Shown here one piece after another: positions 1 through 7,366 of a stretch of DNA of 64,000 nucleotides. Where the stretch lies: the NCBI GenBank assembly GCA_937872515.1, contig CALMSX010000028.1:1-64000 (forward strand), in the 5' to 3' direction. A program made the position numbers and the translations under genes. The notes beneath the pieces were generated by a model, which saw only the letters and a program-made list of their open reading frames with translations, did no database searches and was not told the DNA's origin. The first letter of the stretch is position 1; each line of letters opens with the position of its first letter. Source of the stretch: an uncultured Bacteroidota bacterium (GTDB lineage: Bacteria > Bacteroidota > Bacteroidia > Chitinophagales > Saprospiraceae).

Positions 1-1221
1 AATACAGGGATTGATGCTAACGAAAGAATAGAAATTGCAGGAGCCAGCGGCACCAATTTGGCCGGATGGTCCATCTATTATTATGATGGATCGAATGGCC
101 TACCCTATGGAAATCCAAGTCTCCTTAGTGGCACTTTACCTATAACCTGTAATGTTTCAGGTGAAAATGTTGGGGTTGTGGTTATTGATGTTCCCGGTAC
201 AAATGGTGGTTTTGCATTCCAGGGAGGTGGCGGCACGCCTGATGGATGGGCACTTATTGATCCTAATGGAGGCGTTGTAGATTTTTACTCGTATGAAGGT
301 ACCTTTACTGCACTTGGGGGACCTGCCAATGGTAAATTATCTGTAGATATAGGCGTGCAGGAAGACGGAACAGGCACAGTTGATGGATCTATACAAAGAA
401 CAGGAGAAACCACCTGGGTAGTTGGTGCTTCTGCCAATACTTTCGGGGCATGTAACAGCACTCAATTTTTCCCTATTCCACCATGCCCTATGTTTTCTGG
501 TGCTCCTGCCAATGTAGGTATTACCAATAGCAGTTGTGATCCAATGTGTGCTGTCAATGGTGGTTCCATCACAGCTCCGGGTGGAAGTCCCTGCCCTGCA
601 ATGTCAACCTTACAATATCAAGTAAACGGAGGGTCATGGACAAGTGTACTTCCTACCTACAATCAAACAGGTCCGGTCCAAAACATCAAAACGCGTTGTT
701 CTTGTGACAATGATCCAATGGTGGTGAGTGCAGAATCAGGAACGGTTTCAACTGCTCCAGGTACTTGTACTTTCTCAACCTGGTACCAGGATATGGATGG
801 AGATGGATATGGTAATCCAGCAGTAAGCCAAAGCTATTGTAATCAACCCATGGGTTATGTTAACAATGCCAATGATTGTAACGATAATGTATTTGCTCTT
901 AATCTACCACCCTATTTAGTAACCTTAAACGGTGTTTGTTATGCCAGTATAGAAGCAGCCCTGGCTGTTGCTATGTCCGGCAATACCATTGAAGTGGTTG
1001 GCAATGTATCTTCAATTGGTGTGAATGTGATTCCAGTTGGCGTTACAGTTCAGGTCAATGCCGGTGCAACCTGGTCTAACTCGATGATGTTGACCAACAA
1101 TGGTACCATTACCGAAATAGGTTCCGGTAACTTCATCAATGCAGCAATGGGAGTATATAAAGGTACCGGTTTATTCAATGGTACCCTTGATAATAGTGGA
1201 ATCGTTGCTCCAGGCAATTAA
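1..1221 (+). CDS. Secreted LTD-like / MopE-motif protein, 5' partial
   Basis: The frame is open to the left edge, so the start lies outside the window; 406 codons are visible. The first ~130 residues resemble a lamin-tail-type beta-sandwich (for example [19 protein letters not shown]), a domain frequent in secreted Bacteroidota proteins. Near codons 264-295 there is a [10 protein letters not shown]...[11 protein letters not shown] stretch with paired cysteines, which fits the MopE-type putative metal-binding motif. The protein ends in [13 protein letters not shown], and I see no T9SS sorting domain before the stop, which is odd for such a protein. It is followed at once by a terminator. Function is unknown; an extracellular adhesin or matrix protein is the inference. 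Confidence 0.75.
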   Translation, partial: NTGIDANERIEIAGASGTNLAGWSIYYYDGSNGLPYGNPSLLSGTLPITCNVSGENVGVVVIDVPGTNGGFAFQGGGGTPDGWALIDPNGGVVDFYSYEGTFTALGGPANGKLSVDIGVQEDGTGTVDGSIQRTGETTWVVGASANTFGACNSTQFFPIPPCPMFSGAPANVGITNSSCDPMCAVNGGSITAPGGSPCPAMSTLQYQVNGGSWTSVLPTYNQTGPVQNIKTRCSCDNDPMVVSAESGTVSTAPGTCTFSTWYQDMDGDGYGNPAVSQSYCNQPMGYVNNANDCNDNVFALNLPPYLVTLNGVCYASIEAALAVAMSGNTIEVVGNVSSIGVNVIPVGVTVQVNAGATWSNSMMLTNNGTITEIGSGNFINAAMGVYKGTGLFNGTLDNSGIVAPGN

Positions 1222-1245
1222 ACAAAAAAAATAGAAATCAAAGCG

Positions 1246-1278
1246 AAAAGCCCCTGTCATTGACAAGGGCTTTTTTTA
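1246..1278 (+). terminator. Rho-independent terminator (bidirectional shape)
   Basis: AGCCC-TGTC / GACA-GGGCT stem with an ATT loop and one C/A mismatch, preceded by AAAA and followed by seven T. It lies between two convergent genes and could stop transcription from both sides. Confidence 0.85.
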
Positions 1279-1301
1279 TTCCAACAACTAAATACTTTCT
1301 T

Positions 1302-2309
1302 TTAAAAAGGGTTCACCCCGGCAACGGTGGTGTATTTAAAACTGAGTTTTTGATCCGGGTAAATATACCTAAAAGCAGATTGTACCATCAAAGTACCTTC
1401 GTGAAAGCCACAAAGTATCAACTTTAGCTTTCCCGGATATGTGTTAACGTCGCCAATCGCATAAACCCCCGGCAAATTGGTGCTATAATCAAAAGTATTG
1501 ACCACAATGGCATTTTGATCAATTTCGAGGCCCCAATCAGCTAACGGACCCAACTTTGGACTCAAACCAAAAAGAGGGATAAAATAGTCTACATCCACTT
1601 CCTGGTTGTCCTGGTCATCGATTTCTAACACTACTTTTTTCAACCTTTCATCCCCTATCAGGTCTACAGCCTGCGCATTGGTTACTAGTTTCACCTTGCC
1701 CTGATTGACCAGTTCCATTACTTTTTCCACACTGTCGATGGCGCCTCTAAAAGAAGTTCTTCTATGGATCATGATTACTTCTTCTGCAATGTTGGCAAGG
1801 ATGATGGTCCAGTCGAGGGCAGAATCACCTCCACCTGCGATCAATAGTTTTTTGCCCCTGTATTTTTCAGGATCACGGATGATGTAGTCGATGCCCTTGT
1901 CTTCAAATTTTTCGATGCCTTCGATGGGTGGTTTCCTTGGTTCAAAACTACCGAGTCCACCTGCAATAGCTACCACGGGGGCAAACAATTCGGTGCCTTT
2001 GTTGGTGGTCACCTTGTACTGGTTATTGCCTACTTTTTCCAATTTTTCTGCCCTTTCCCCAAATGTAAACGTGGGATTAAAAGGAGCGATTTGTTTCATC
2101 AGGTTTTCTACCAGATCTGTGGCAAGGACCTCCGGATATCCCGGTATATCATAGATGGGTTTTTTGGGATAAATCTCATTTAGCTGGCCACCGGCACTGG
2201 CGAGAGAATCAACCAAATGGCAACGCAACTTTAACAATCCTGCTTCAAAAACGGTAAAAAGTCCAACCGGACCTGCGCCGATGATGAGTATGTCGGCTGT
2301 ATTCTCCAT
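1302..2309 (-). CDS. Ferredoxin--NADP reductase, thioredoxin-reductase-like type
   Basis: A flavoprotein of the TrxR-like FNR class (YumC-type), moving electrons between NADPH and ferredoxin or flavodoxin in the cytoplasm. The N-terminus carries the FAD-binding GAGPVGL motif; the middle has a second nucleotide motif, GGGDSALDW, for NADPH; and YAIGDVN near the C-terminus is the second FAD motif. The redox CxxC of true thioredoxin reductases is absent, which favours FNR. Length (335 aa) is normal. I chose the ATG at 2309; a TTG two codons upstream (2315) is possible. A -7 box lies 17 bases before the ATG. It is monocistronic, with a shared terminator downstream. Confidence 0.88.
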   Translation of the reverse strand: MENTADILIIGAGPVGLFTVFEAGLLKLRCHLVDSLASAGGQLNEIYPKKPIYDIPGYPEVLATDLVENLMKQIAPFNPTFTFGERAEKLEKVGNNQYKVTTNKGTELFAPVVAIAGGLGSFEPRKPPIEGIEKFEDKGIDYIIRDPEKYRGKKLLIAGGGDSALDWTIILANIAEEVIMIHRRTSFRGAIDSVEKVMELVNQGKVKLVTNAQAVDLIGDERLKKVVLEIDDQDNQEVDVDYFIPLFGLSPKLGPLADWGLEIDQNAIVVNTFDYSTNLPGVYAIGDVNTYPGKLKLILCGFHEGTLMVQSAFRYIYPDQKLSFKYTTVAGVNPF

Positions 2310-2326
2310 TGTCAATTAATTTCCCG

Positions 2327-2334
2327 CAAAAATA
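2327..2334 (-). promoter_or_regulatory. -7 promoter box of the FNR gene
   Basis: Reads TATTTTTG on the minus strand, an exact match to the Bacteroidota TAnnTTTG box. The expected transcript start gives a leader of about a dozen bases. No clear -33 TTG is visible at the usual distance. Confidence 0.55.
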
Positions 2335-2528
2335 CTCCCTTTCATGGTTATATCCTTTGAATAATGATGGTTCTCACTCCAGACTTTGACCTTACTCATT
2401 TAGAATAGACTTCATTCACAAATCATTAACACAAGTAGTTAATTGATACTTAAACGAAGATGCTGGTCGTAGCACAATCCATCCAACAATCGTCACAACA
2501 TTACATTCACCAATTCAATCAACAGAAA

Positions 2529-2912
2529 ATGAAAAAAACCATTACCCTAGTTTTTTGTGCACTATTCATGTTTTCCTGTCAGGATATTGACGATGAAATT
2601 TTACCTATTTTAGGACTTTATGATGCCCATGTGGTGGGAATAGCCGGACCATTTAATATCAATGTTTCAGCAGCCGGCAATGATGATATACTCATCGACG
2701 CACCCTTTGATGGAGAGATATGGTCTACAGTCAGGACAGACATAGATGAAACCGATCGATTGAAATGGGACATCGATATTCACAGACAAAGTTTGGCTCC
2801 GGGGGTTGAAATCTGGGGTGATGGTTTTTACTATGATGGAACCTTACAGTTGGATTATACCATGCAGTTTTTTGGAGAAAACTTTGATTTCAGGATGGTA
2901 GCACAGCAATAA
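2529..2912 (+). CDS. Small lipoprotein, unknown function
   Basis: 127 aa. The start at 2529 gives a typical lipoprotein signal (MKKTITLVFCALFMFSC) with the lipobox cysteine at residue 17, followed by acidic QDIDDE, consistent with outer-membrane or surface lipidation in Bacteroidota. The frame extends upstream to 2460, but that extension would bury the signal peptide. The mature part is acidic, beta-rich and ends in MQFFGENFDFRMVAQQ; I recognise no family. It stands alone between two minus-strand genes. Confidence 0.72.
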   Translation: MKKTITLVFCALFMFSCQDIDDEILPILGLYDAHVVGIAGPFNINVSAAGNDDILIDAPFDGEIWSTVRTDIDETDRLKWDIDIHRQSLAPGVEIWGDGFYYDGTLQLDYTMQFFGENFDFRMVAQQ

Positions 2913-2985
2913 AAATCTGGCCGCGGCGGTGCTTTCCATTGATCACTTTCGCAATAATTGAGTCCGGGCAGCCAGTCGCGGTCTT

Positions 2986-3915
2986 TTATCCTTTTAGTTT
3001 TAAATGGGTGGTTTCCACCAATTTTGAAGTAATGTCTTCAATGAAATAACTACCTGCCAAAGCATCCTGAAAGTAGTGGAGTTTTCCTTCCTGTTTCATC
3101 AAATGCTGGAGGTTTTGCACCAATCTTGAATAGTTGTTTTCACTTCCTTTCCAATCAGGCCCAGCCAGGTAATTGGCACCACCCAAAACAGCAGATAAAG
3201 AATGATAGGTAAACCGAATCAAATCCTGATTCGGGTCCAGGCCAGAAGGTTGGAGTCGGGCCAATGTATACATTTTTTTGGTTCCCTTGTTTCGATCGAT
3301 CAAGTCAAGGAACAAGGATCTGAGGGCGCGTAACCAGGCAATTTCTCCATAAAAATCGGAGCCCACATCATGGTGGACCAGCCAACCCTGAGTATCTTCT
3401 TCTTCACTGGCCATCATCCTGCTCATGACATCAGCCAGGTCATCAGGCGTGCTCGCCAATGCCGATAGGTGGGAGATATTTTTGTGAATGGGAGTTCTAT
3501 TAAAAGGGATGATAACCGCAGTTGTTGATTGGTTGTTTAACCAGTTTTCCCAGACAACCATCTCAGATCCATTCAATGATGAAAAATCCAGGAGGGTATG
3601 AATGTAATCCAAATGGACGCCGGCCAACAGATCAGCAGGTAAGTCCTCTTTACCGGGAGAAAGCCATAATGCTTCAGCACCATTTTGAAGGGCCTGCAGG
3701 CAAGAAAGATTGTCATGGCAACGTGCGGTAATTTTCCATTCCGCAGAGGGCAAAAATCCTTCTACCTGGTTTTGGGGTCCTGGCCATGAAAAGCCATCAT
3801 GGTTGTACAAAGGTCGTTGGATAGCAAGCTCCTGCAAAGTCTTACCTTCAGGTAATTCGTTTTCTACCTTTTCAAGCCAGGCTTCTTTGGTGTGATGCGG
3901 AAAATTTGTATCCAT
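2986..3915 (-). CDS. Methylmalonyl-CoA mutase-like protein, half-size
   Basis: 309 aa, similar to the catalytic TIM-barrel region of methylmalonyl-CoA mutase small-subunit (MutA-type) proteins: TLARLQPSGLDP, the LGGANYLAGPDW segment and the YFIEDITSKLVETT end all fit that family. A full MutA chain is about 600 aa; this one stops before any cobalamin-binding (DxHxxG) domain. No MutB-type partner gene is in the window. The usual role would be non-catalytic support of the mutase heterodimer in propionate/succinate metabolism, but that is inference. The ATG at 3915 is preferred over an upstream extension because a perfect promoter box ends only five bases before it. Confidence 0.7.
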   Translation of the reverse strand: MDTNFPHHTKEAWLEKVENELPEGKTLQELAIQRPLYNHDGFSWPGPQNQVEGFLPSAEWKITARCHDNLSCLQALQNGAEALWLSPGKEDLPADLLAGVHLDYIHTLLDFSSLNGSEMVVWENWLNNQSTTAVIIPFNRTPIHKNISHLSALASTPDDLADVMSRMMASEEEDTQGWLVHHDVGSDFYGEIAWLRALRSLFLDLIDRNKGTKKMYTLARLQPSGLDPNQDLIRFTYHSLSAVLGGANYLAGPDWKGSENNYSRLVQNLQHLMKQEGKLHYFQDALAGSYFIEDITSKLVETTHLKLKG

Positions 3916-3920
3916 GAATG

Positions 3921-3928
3921 CAAAGATA
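3921..3928 (-). promoter_or_regulatory. -7 box placing the transcript start at the ATG (probable leaderless mRNA)
   Basis: Reads TATCTTTG on the minus strand, then CATTC and the ATG at 3915. With a usual 4-7 base gap to +1, the mRNA of the mutase-like gene would begin at or next to its start codon. Confidence 0.5.
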
Positions 3929-4008
3929 ATGAATGCCCACAAGTGTACACGGATTCATTTTTAACAAAACATTGTTTGTTTCCCTTTCGTTTAAATACGG
4001 GATTTTGT

Positions 4009-4016
4009 TAATTTTG
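4009..4016 (+). promoter_or_regulatory. -7 promoter box of the moxR-type gene
   Basis: TAATTTTG matches TAnnTTTG. It lies 40 bases before the ATG at 4057. The -33 region holds only a weak match. Confidence 0.5.
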
Positions 4017-4056
4017 TCGCTTGTTTTTATTCTTAATTATTGAAAATTAAACATTT

Positions 4057-5016
4057 ATGTATAATTCTGACGTTGCAGCCGTTGATGGTTTGGCCAGTGC
4101 TTACCAGGAGCTTAAATCAGAAATCGGCAAGGTCATCGTAGGACAGGATGAAGTTGTTAAATCCGTTTTGATTTCCTTATTTGCCAACGGACACAGCTTG
4201 CTGGTTGGTGTTCCCGGTTTGGCTAAAACCTTGCTGGTGAGTACCATAGCGGATGTGCTTGATCTGGATTTCAAACGTATTCAATTTACACCGGATTTAA
4301 TGCCGTCAGATATTACAGGATCGGAAATTCTGGATGAGCACAAATCCTTTAGATTTAACAGGGGACCGTTATTTGCCAACATCATTCTTGCCGATGAAAT
4401 CAACCGTACCCCACCCAAAACGCAAGCAGCCCTGCTTGAAGCAATGCAGGAAAGGTCGGTAACGATCAGTGGCACCAAACACATTTTAGCTAAGCCTTTT
4501 TTTGTGTTAGCCACCCAAAACCCCATCGAACAGGAAGGTACCTACCCCCTACCGGAAGCGCAGTTGGACCGTTTTATGTTTAATATCCAATTAGACTACC
4601 CCAGCTATGCCGAAGAACTCAATGTGATAAAAAGCACAACAGGAGCGCAGTCAACTTCCTTAAAATCGATACTGAACACAGAACAAATTTTGTTCTTCCA
4701 AAACCTGGTCAGGAAAATACCAATTGCTGACAATGTGCTGGAATATGCCGTTTCGCTGGCCTGCAAAACCAGACCTGGAACGGACCTGGCTACTGCGGAA
4801 GTCAACAAATACATTTCCTGGGGAGCAGGACCAAGGGCGTCTCAATATTTAGTTTTAGGTGCCAAGTGTCATGCTGCCATTATGGGCAAGTATTCTCCTG
4901 ATATAGAAGATGTTAAGGCCATTGCGGAAAACGTGCTAAGACACAGGGTAGTAAGAAACTACAAGGCCGAAGCAGAAGGCATTAGCCTGCAAACACTTTT
5001 AAGAGCTTTATTCTGA
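4057..5016 (+). CDS. MoxR-family AAA+ ATPase (lone copy)
   Basis: 319 aa cytoplasmic ATPase of the MoxR family, which act as chaperone-like partners of VWA-domain proteins. Walker A is GVPGLAKT (residues 51-58), Walker B is IILADE (109-114), followed by the family hallmark INRTPPKTQAALLEAMQE and the sensor segment LATQNPIEQEGTYPLPEAQ. The C-terminal lid domain is complete (SWGAGPRASQYL...). Unlike the copy at 21297, no DUF58 or VWA gene follows; the next gene is an MbnP-like lipoprotein 88 bases downstream. Its client may be encoded elsewhere. Confidence 0.93.
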   Translation: MYNSDVAAVDGLASAYQELKSEIGKVIVGQDEVVKSVLISLFANGHSLLVGVPGLAKTLLVSTIADVLDLDFKRIQFTPDLMPSDITGSEILDEHKSFRFNRGPLFANIILADEINRTPPKTQAALLEAMQERSVTISGTKHILAKPFFVLATQNPIEQEGTYPLPEAQLDRFMFNIQLDYPSYAEELNVIKSTTGAQSTSLKSILNTEQILFFQNLVRKIPIADNVLEYAVSLACKTRPGTDLATAEVNKYISWGAGPRASQYLVLGAKCHAAIMGKYSPDIEDVKAIAENVLRHRVVRNYKAEAEGISLQTLLRALF

Positions 5017-5103
5017 TTAATATCAGGGGAAATCGAGAACTAAATACTGCCGTCAAAGCGTTGAAACAGAGAATGTACTCACTTAAACTTATCCTTGTCT
5101 GAC

Positions 5104-5868
5104 ATGAAGTTATTTCGTCCTTTTGCCTTGGTTATATTGGTTCTGCCTATCTTTTTTTTGGGATGTAATGATGATGATCCCATTGCTGGAAGTGGTGATT
5201 TGAAGTTAAAATTTAAACTCAGGTATGGAGACCAAACCCTGGTCATGTTTGACAATTACACCTACCCTAGTGGTCAGAAAATGACCTTTAGCAGGTTCAG
5301 TTTTTTCTTGGCGGATGTAAAACTTAAAAATGCATCAGGTTCTGTTGGCATCCACGATATTTCGTACCATAATTTAACCAATTCGCATACCGGTGCCACA
5401 CAGGCAGCCAATGGATACGACTATACCATTGGGGGTGTTAAGCCTGGTTCCTATAATTCCATACAATTTACCTTAGGGGTGCCCAAGGCAAGCAATGACA
5501 AAACACCGGCTGATTTTTCCAATGATCATGTGCTGAGCAATCAGGCAGAATATTGGAGTGGTTGGAAAAGCTATGTTTTCACCAAAACTGAAGGATTGAT
5601 AGATTTGGATGGTGATGGCACATTGGAATCAGGTTATGCGCTCCACACAGGTGCAAATGAATCACTACGAACCATAGAATTGCCTGCCAACATTGTCATT
5701 GAAGAGGGTAAAGAAGCAGGACTTACCATTATCATAGATGTTAAAAAAGAATTTGGCAGCAATCCGGTCTACGACATAGAAACCAACCCACAAATTCACT
5801 CCTTATCTCAAATGCCATTTGTAAAACAGCTGATCGATAATCTGACTACGGCATTTTCAGTAGAATAA
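5104..5868 (+). CDS. MbnP-like lipoprotein
   Basis: 254 aa. The ATG at 5104 gives a lipoprotein signal (MKLFRPFALVILVLPIFFLGC). The mature protein fits the MbnP family, periplasmic proteins linked to copper and methanobactin systems: FSRFSFFLADVKL near residue 60, a GVKPGSYNSIQFTLGV strand, then GWKSYVFTKTEGLIDLDGDG and GYALHTG. Acidic DGDGT could bind a metal. The usual MbnH di-haem partner is not here; a sigma factor/FecR/TonB-receptor set follows 55 bases downstream. A near-consensus box TATCCTTG sits at 5090-5097. Family call fairly sure; metal ligand unknown. Confidence 0.75.
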   Translation: MKLFRPFALVILVLPIFFLGCNDDDPIAGSGDLKLKFKLRYGDQTLVMFDNYTYPSGQKMTFSRFSFFLADVKLKNASGSVGIHDISYHNLTNSHTGATQAANGYDYTIGGVKPGSYNSIQFTLGVPKASNDKTPADFSNDHVLSNQAEYWSGWKSYVFTKTEGLIDLDGDGTLESGYALHTGANESLRTIELPANIVIEEGKEAGLTIIIDVKKEFGSNPVYDIETNPQIHSLSQMPFVKQLIDNLTTAFSVE

Positions 5869-5923
5869 GTATTTTAAAAAAAACCAGCAATTGCTTAACT
5901 TGTCCCGGAAACTCCAGTAACCG

Positions 5924-6412
5924 GTGGACAAAGAAACTTTCAGGTACCTGTTTGATACGTACTACAATGCGTTGTGCAACTACGCCTATCTGACACTGGG
6001 GATGAATGATGATGCCGAGGATGTAGTGATGGAGGTATTTACGCACATTTGGGACAAAAGAGAGGGTTTAGGGGAATTAGACAATCCAAAAGCCTATCTT
6101 TTCAAAAGCGTGTACCACAAAGCAATGGAAAAAATCAGGGCTAAAAAATTGGTTTTTGTTGCGCTGGAGGGTGAAAAAATTGTCGTCCCGGATTACAAAG
6201 AGGAGATAGCGGACGATTACCTGTTAAAAGAAAAGATCTTTCAATCTATACGACAATTGCCTACCCAATGCCGCGTTATCTTTGTAAAATCAAAAATAGA
6301 GGGCATGAGCCACAAAGAAATAGCGCAGGAGATGCAGATTGCTGTAAAAACCATAGAAAACCAGATTACCAAGGCCTTCAAGCTGATTAGAAAACAATTG
6401 GACACCATTTAA
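5924..6412 (+). CDS. ECF-type RNA polymerase sigma factor
   Basis: 162 aa sigma-70 family factor of the Bacteroidota group that works with FecR anti-sigma proteins. Region 2 is FRYLFDTYYNALCNYAYLTL followed by AEDVVMEVFTHIWDKR; region 4 is QLPTQCRVIFVKSKIEGMSHKEIAQEM with the helix-turn-helix VKTIENQITKAF. An in-frame TAA stands two codons before the GTG at 5924, so GTG is the only start giving a complete region 2. It directs transcription of surface-uptake genes after signalling through the FecR protein encoded 21 bases downstream. Confidence 0.93.
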   Translation: MDKETFRYLFDTYYNALCNYAYLTLGMNDDAEDVVMEVFTHIWDKREGLGELDNPKAYLFKSVYHKAMEKIRAKKLVFVALEGEKIVVPDYKEEIADDYLLKEKIFQSIRQLPTQCRVIFVKSKIEGMSHKEIAQEMQIAVKTIENQITKAFKLIRKQLDTI

Positions 6413-6433
6413 GCGTTATTTACAAGTAAGACT

Positions 6434-7360
6434 ATGAACCTAAGAGACAACATATCTAAACTAAGGGAAAGCGACGGACATAAGCAAGCTGACCTGATCC
6501 AAATGTGGAAGGACGAAGCTTCCACAAATCTTCAGTCCATGAAGGCTGAATGGGAAGGTCAACTTCCAGTGGACCAACTTAAAGGCTACCAACAATATCC
6601 TGTTGCCGATGCTTTTGAAAAAATAACTTCTGAGCCATATCACAAAGTTGTGCCCATGTGGCGAAAATGGGCGGTTGCGGCATTACTTACGGGGTTGTTA
6701 GCTGTAAGCGGGCTCTATCTCTACCAAAGGTCAACCTCAAATGTTACCCTGGTAGCTGAAGCAACAATTTACAACAGCAAATTAAATGATGGAAGTGAGG
6801 TGACCCTAGATAAAAATACCCGCCTGGAATATAATGGAGAAAGAGGGGTTGCTTTGGCAGGAAGAGCCTTTTTTAAAGTGGCCAAAAAAGAAAGTGGTGC
6901 TTCTTTTACGGTGGCACTAAATAAAGGAAAGGTTACTGTTTTGGGTACCCGGTTTTCTGTTACCTCCTTGCCCGGTGAGACAGAGGTAGCTGTCGAAGAA
7001 GGCCGAGTTAAATACGAATATGAAGGCAGATCCATTATCCTCAATGCAGGGGAAAGGATGAAATTATCGGGTGAAGATATCGTTTCCAGTCCCATTCTCA
7101 GCCCCAACCAATTTAGTTGGTCGGCACAGGTGCTTGAATTTAAAAATACCCCACTGGACCGCGCGCTTCAGGATATTGGCAGGCATTTTCATCAGAACCT
7201 AAGCCTTGCCTCTGAAATTAAATCGGCCAGCAAATGTTTGCTGACTACCCGGTTTACCAGTGAAAACATAGATCAGGTGCTGGAAGAACTAAAACTTCTC
7301 TTCCAAATTCAATACCACAAAAGCGGAGATCGCTACGTTATCACATCAATGAAATGTTGA
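6434..7360 (+). CDS. FecR-type anti-sigma factor with DUF4974
   Basis: 308 aa inner-membrane regulator. A short cytoplasmic part (residues 1-77) should hold the sigma factor; the single membrane helix is about 78-97 (WAVAALLTGLLAVSGLYLY). The periplasmic FecR domain follows (LNDGSEVTLDKNTRLEYN, KGKVTVLGTRFSV, VEEGRVKY), then a C-terminal DUF4974 / STN-like domain from ~235 (FKNTPLDRALQDIGRHFHQN). It sits between its sigma factor and a TonB receptor with an STN domain, the standard arrangement for transmembrane signalling from the outer membrane. Confidence 0.93.
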   Translation: MNLRDNISKLRESDGHKQADLIQMWKDEASTNLQSMKAEWEGQLPVDQLKGYQQYPVADAFEKITSEPYHKVVPMWRKWAVAALLTGLLAVSGLYLYQRSTSNVTLVAEATIYNSKLNDGSEVTLDKNTRLEYNGERGVALAGRAFFKVAKKESGASFTVALNKGKVTVLGTRFSVTSLPGETEVAVEEGRVKYEYEGRSIILNAGERMKLSGEDIVSSPILSPNQFSWSAQVLEFKNTPLDRALQDIGRHFHQNLSLASEIKSASKCLLTTRFTSENIDQVLEELKLLFQIQYHKSGDRYVITSMKC

Positions 7361-7366
7361 TGCACG

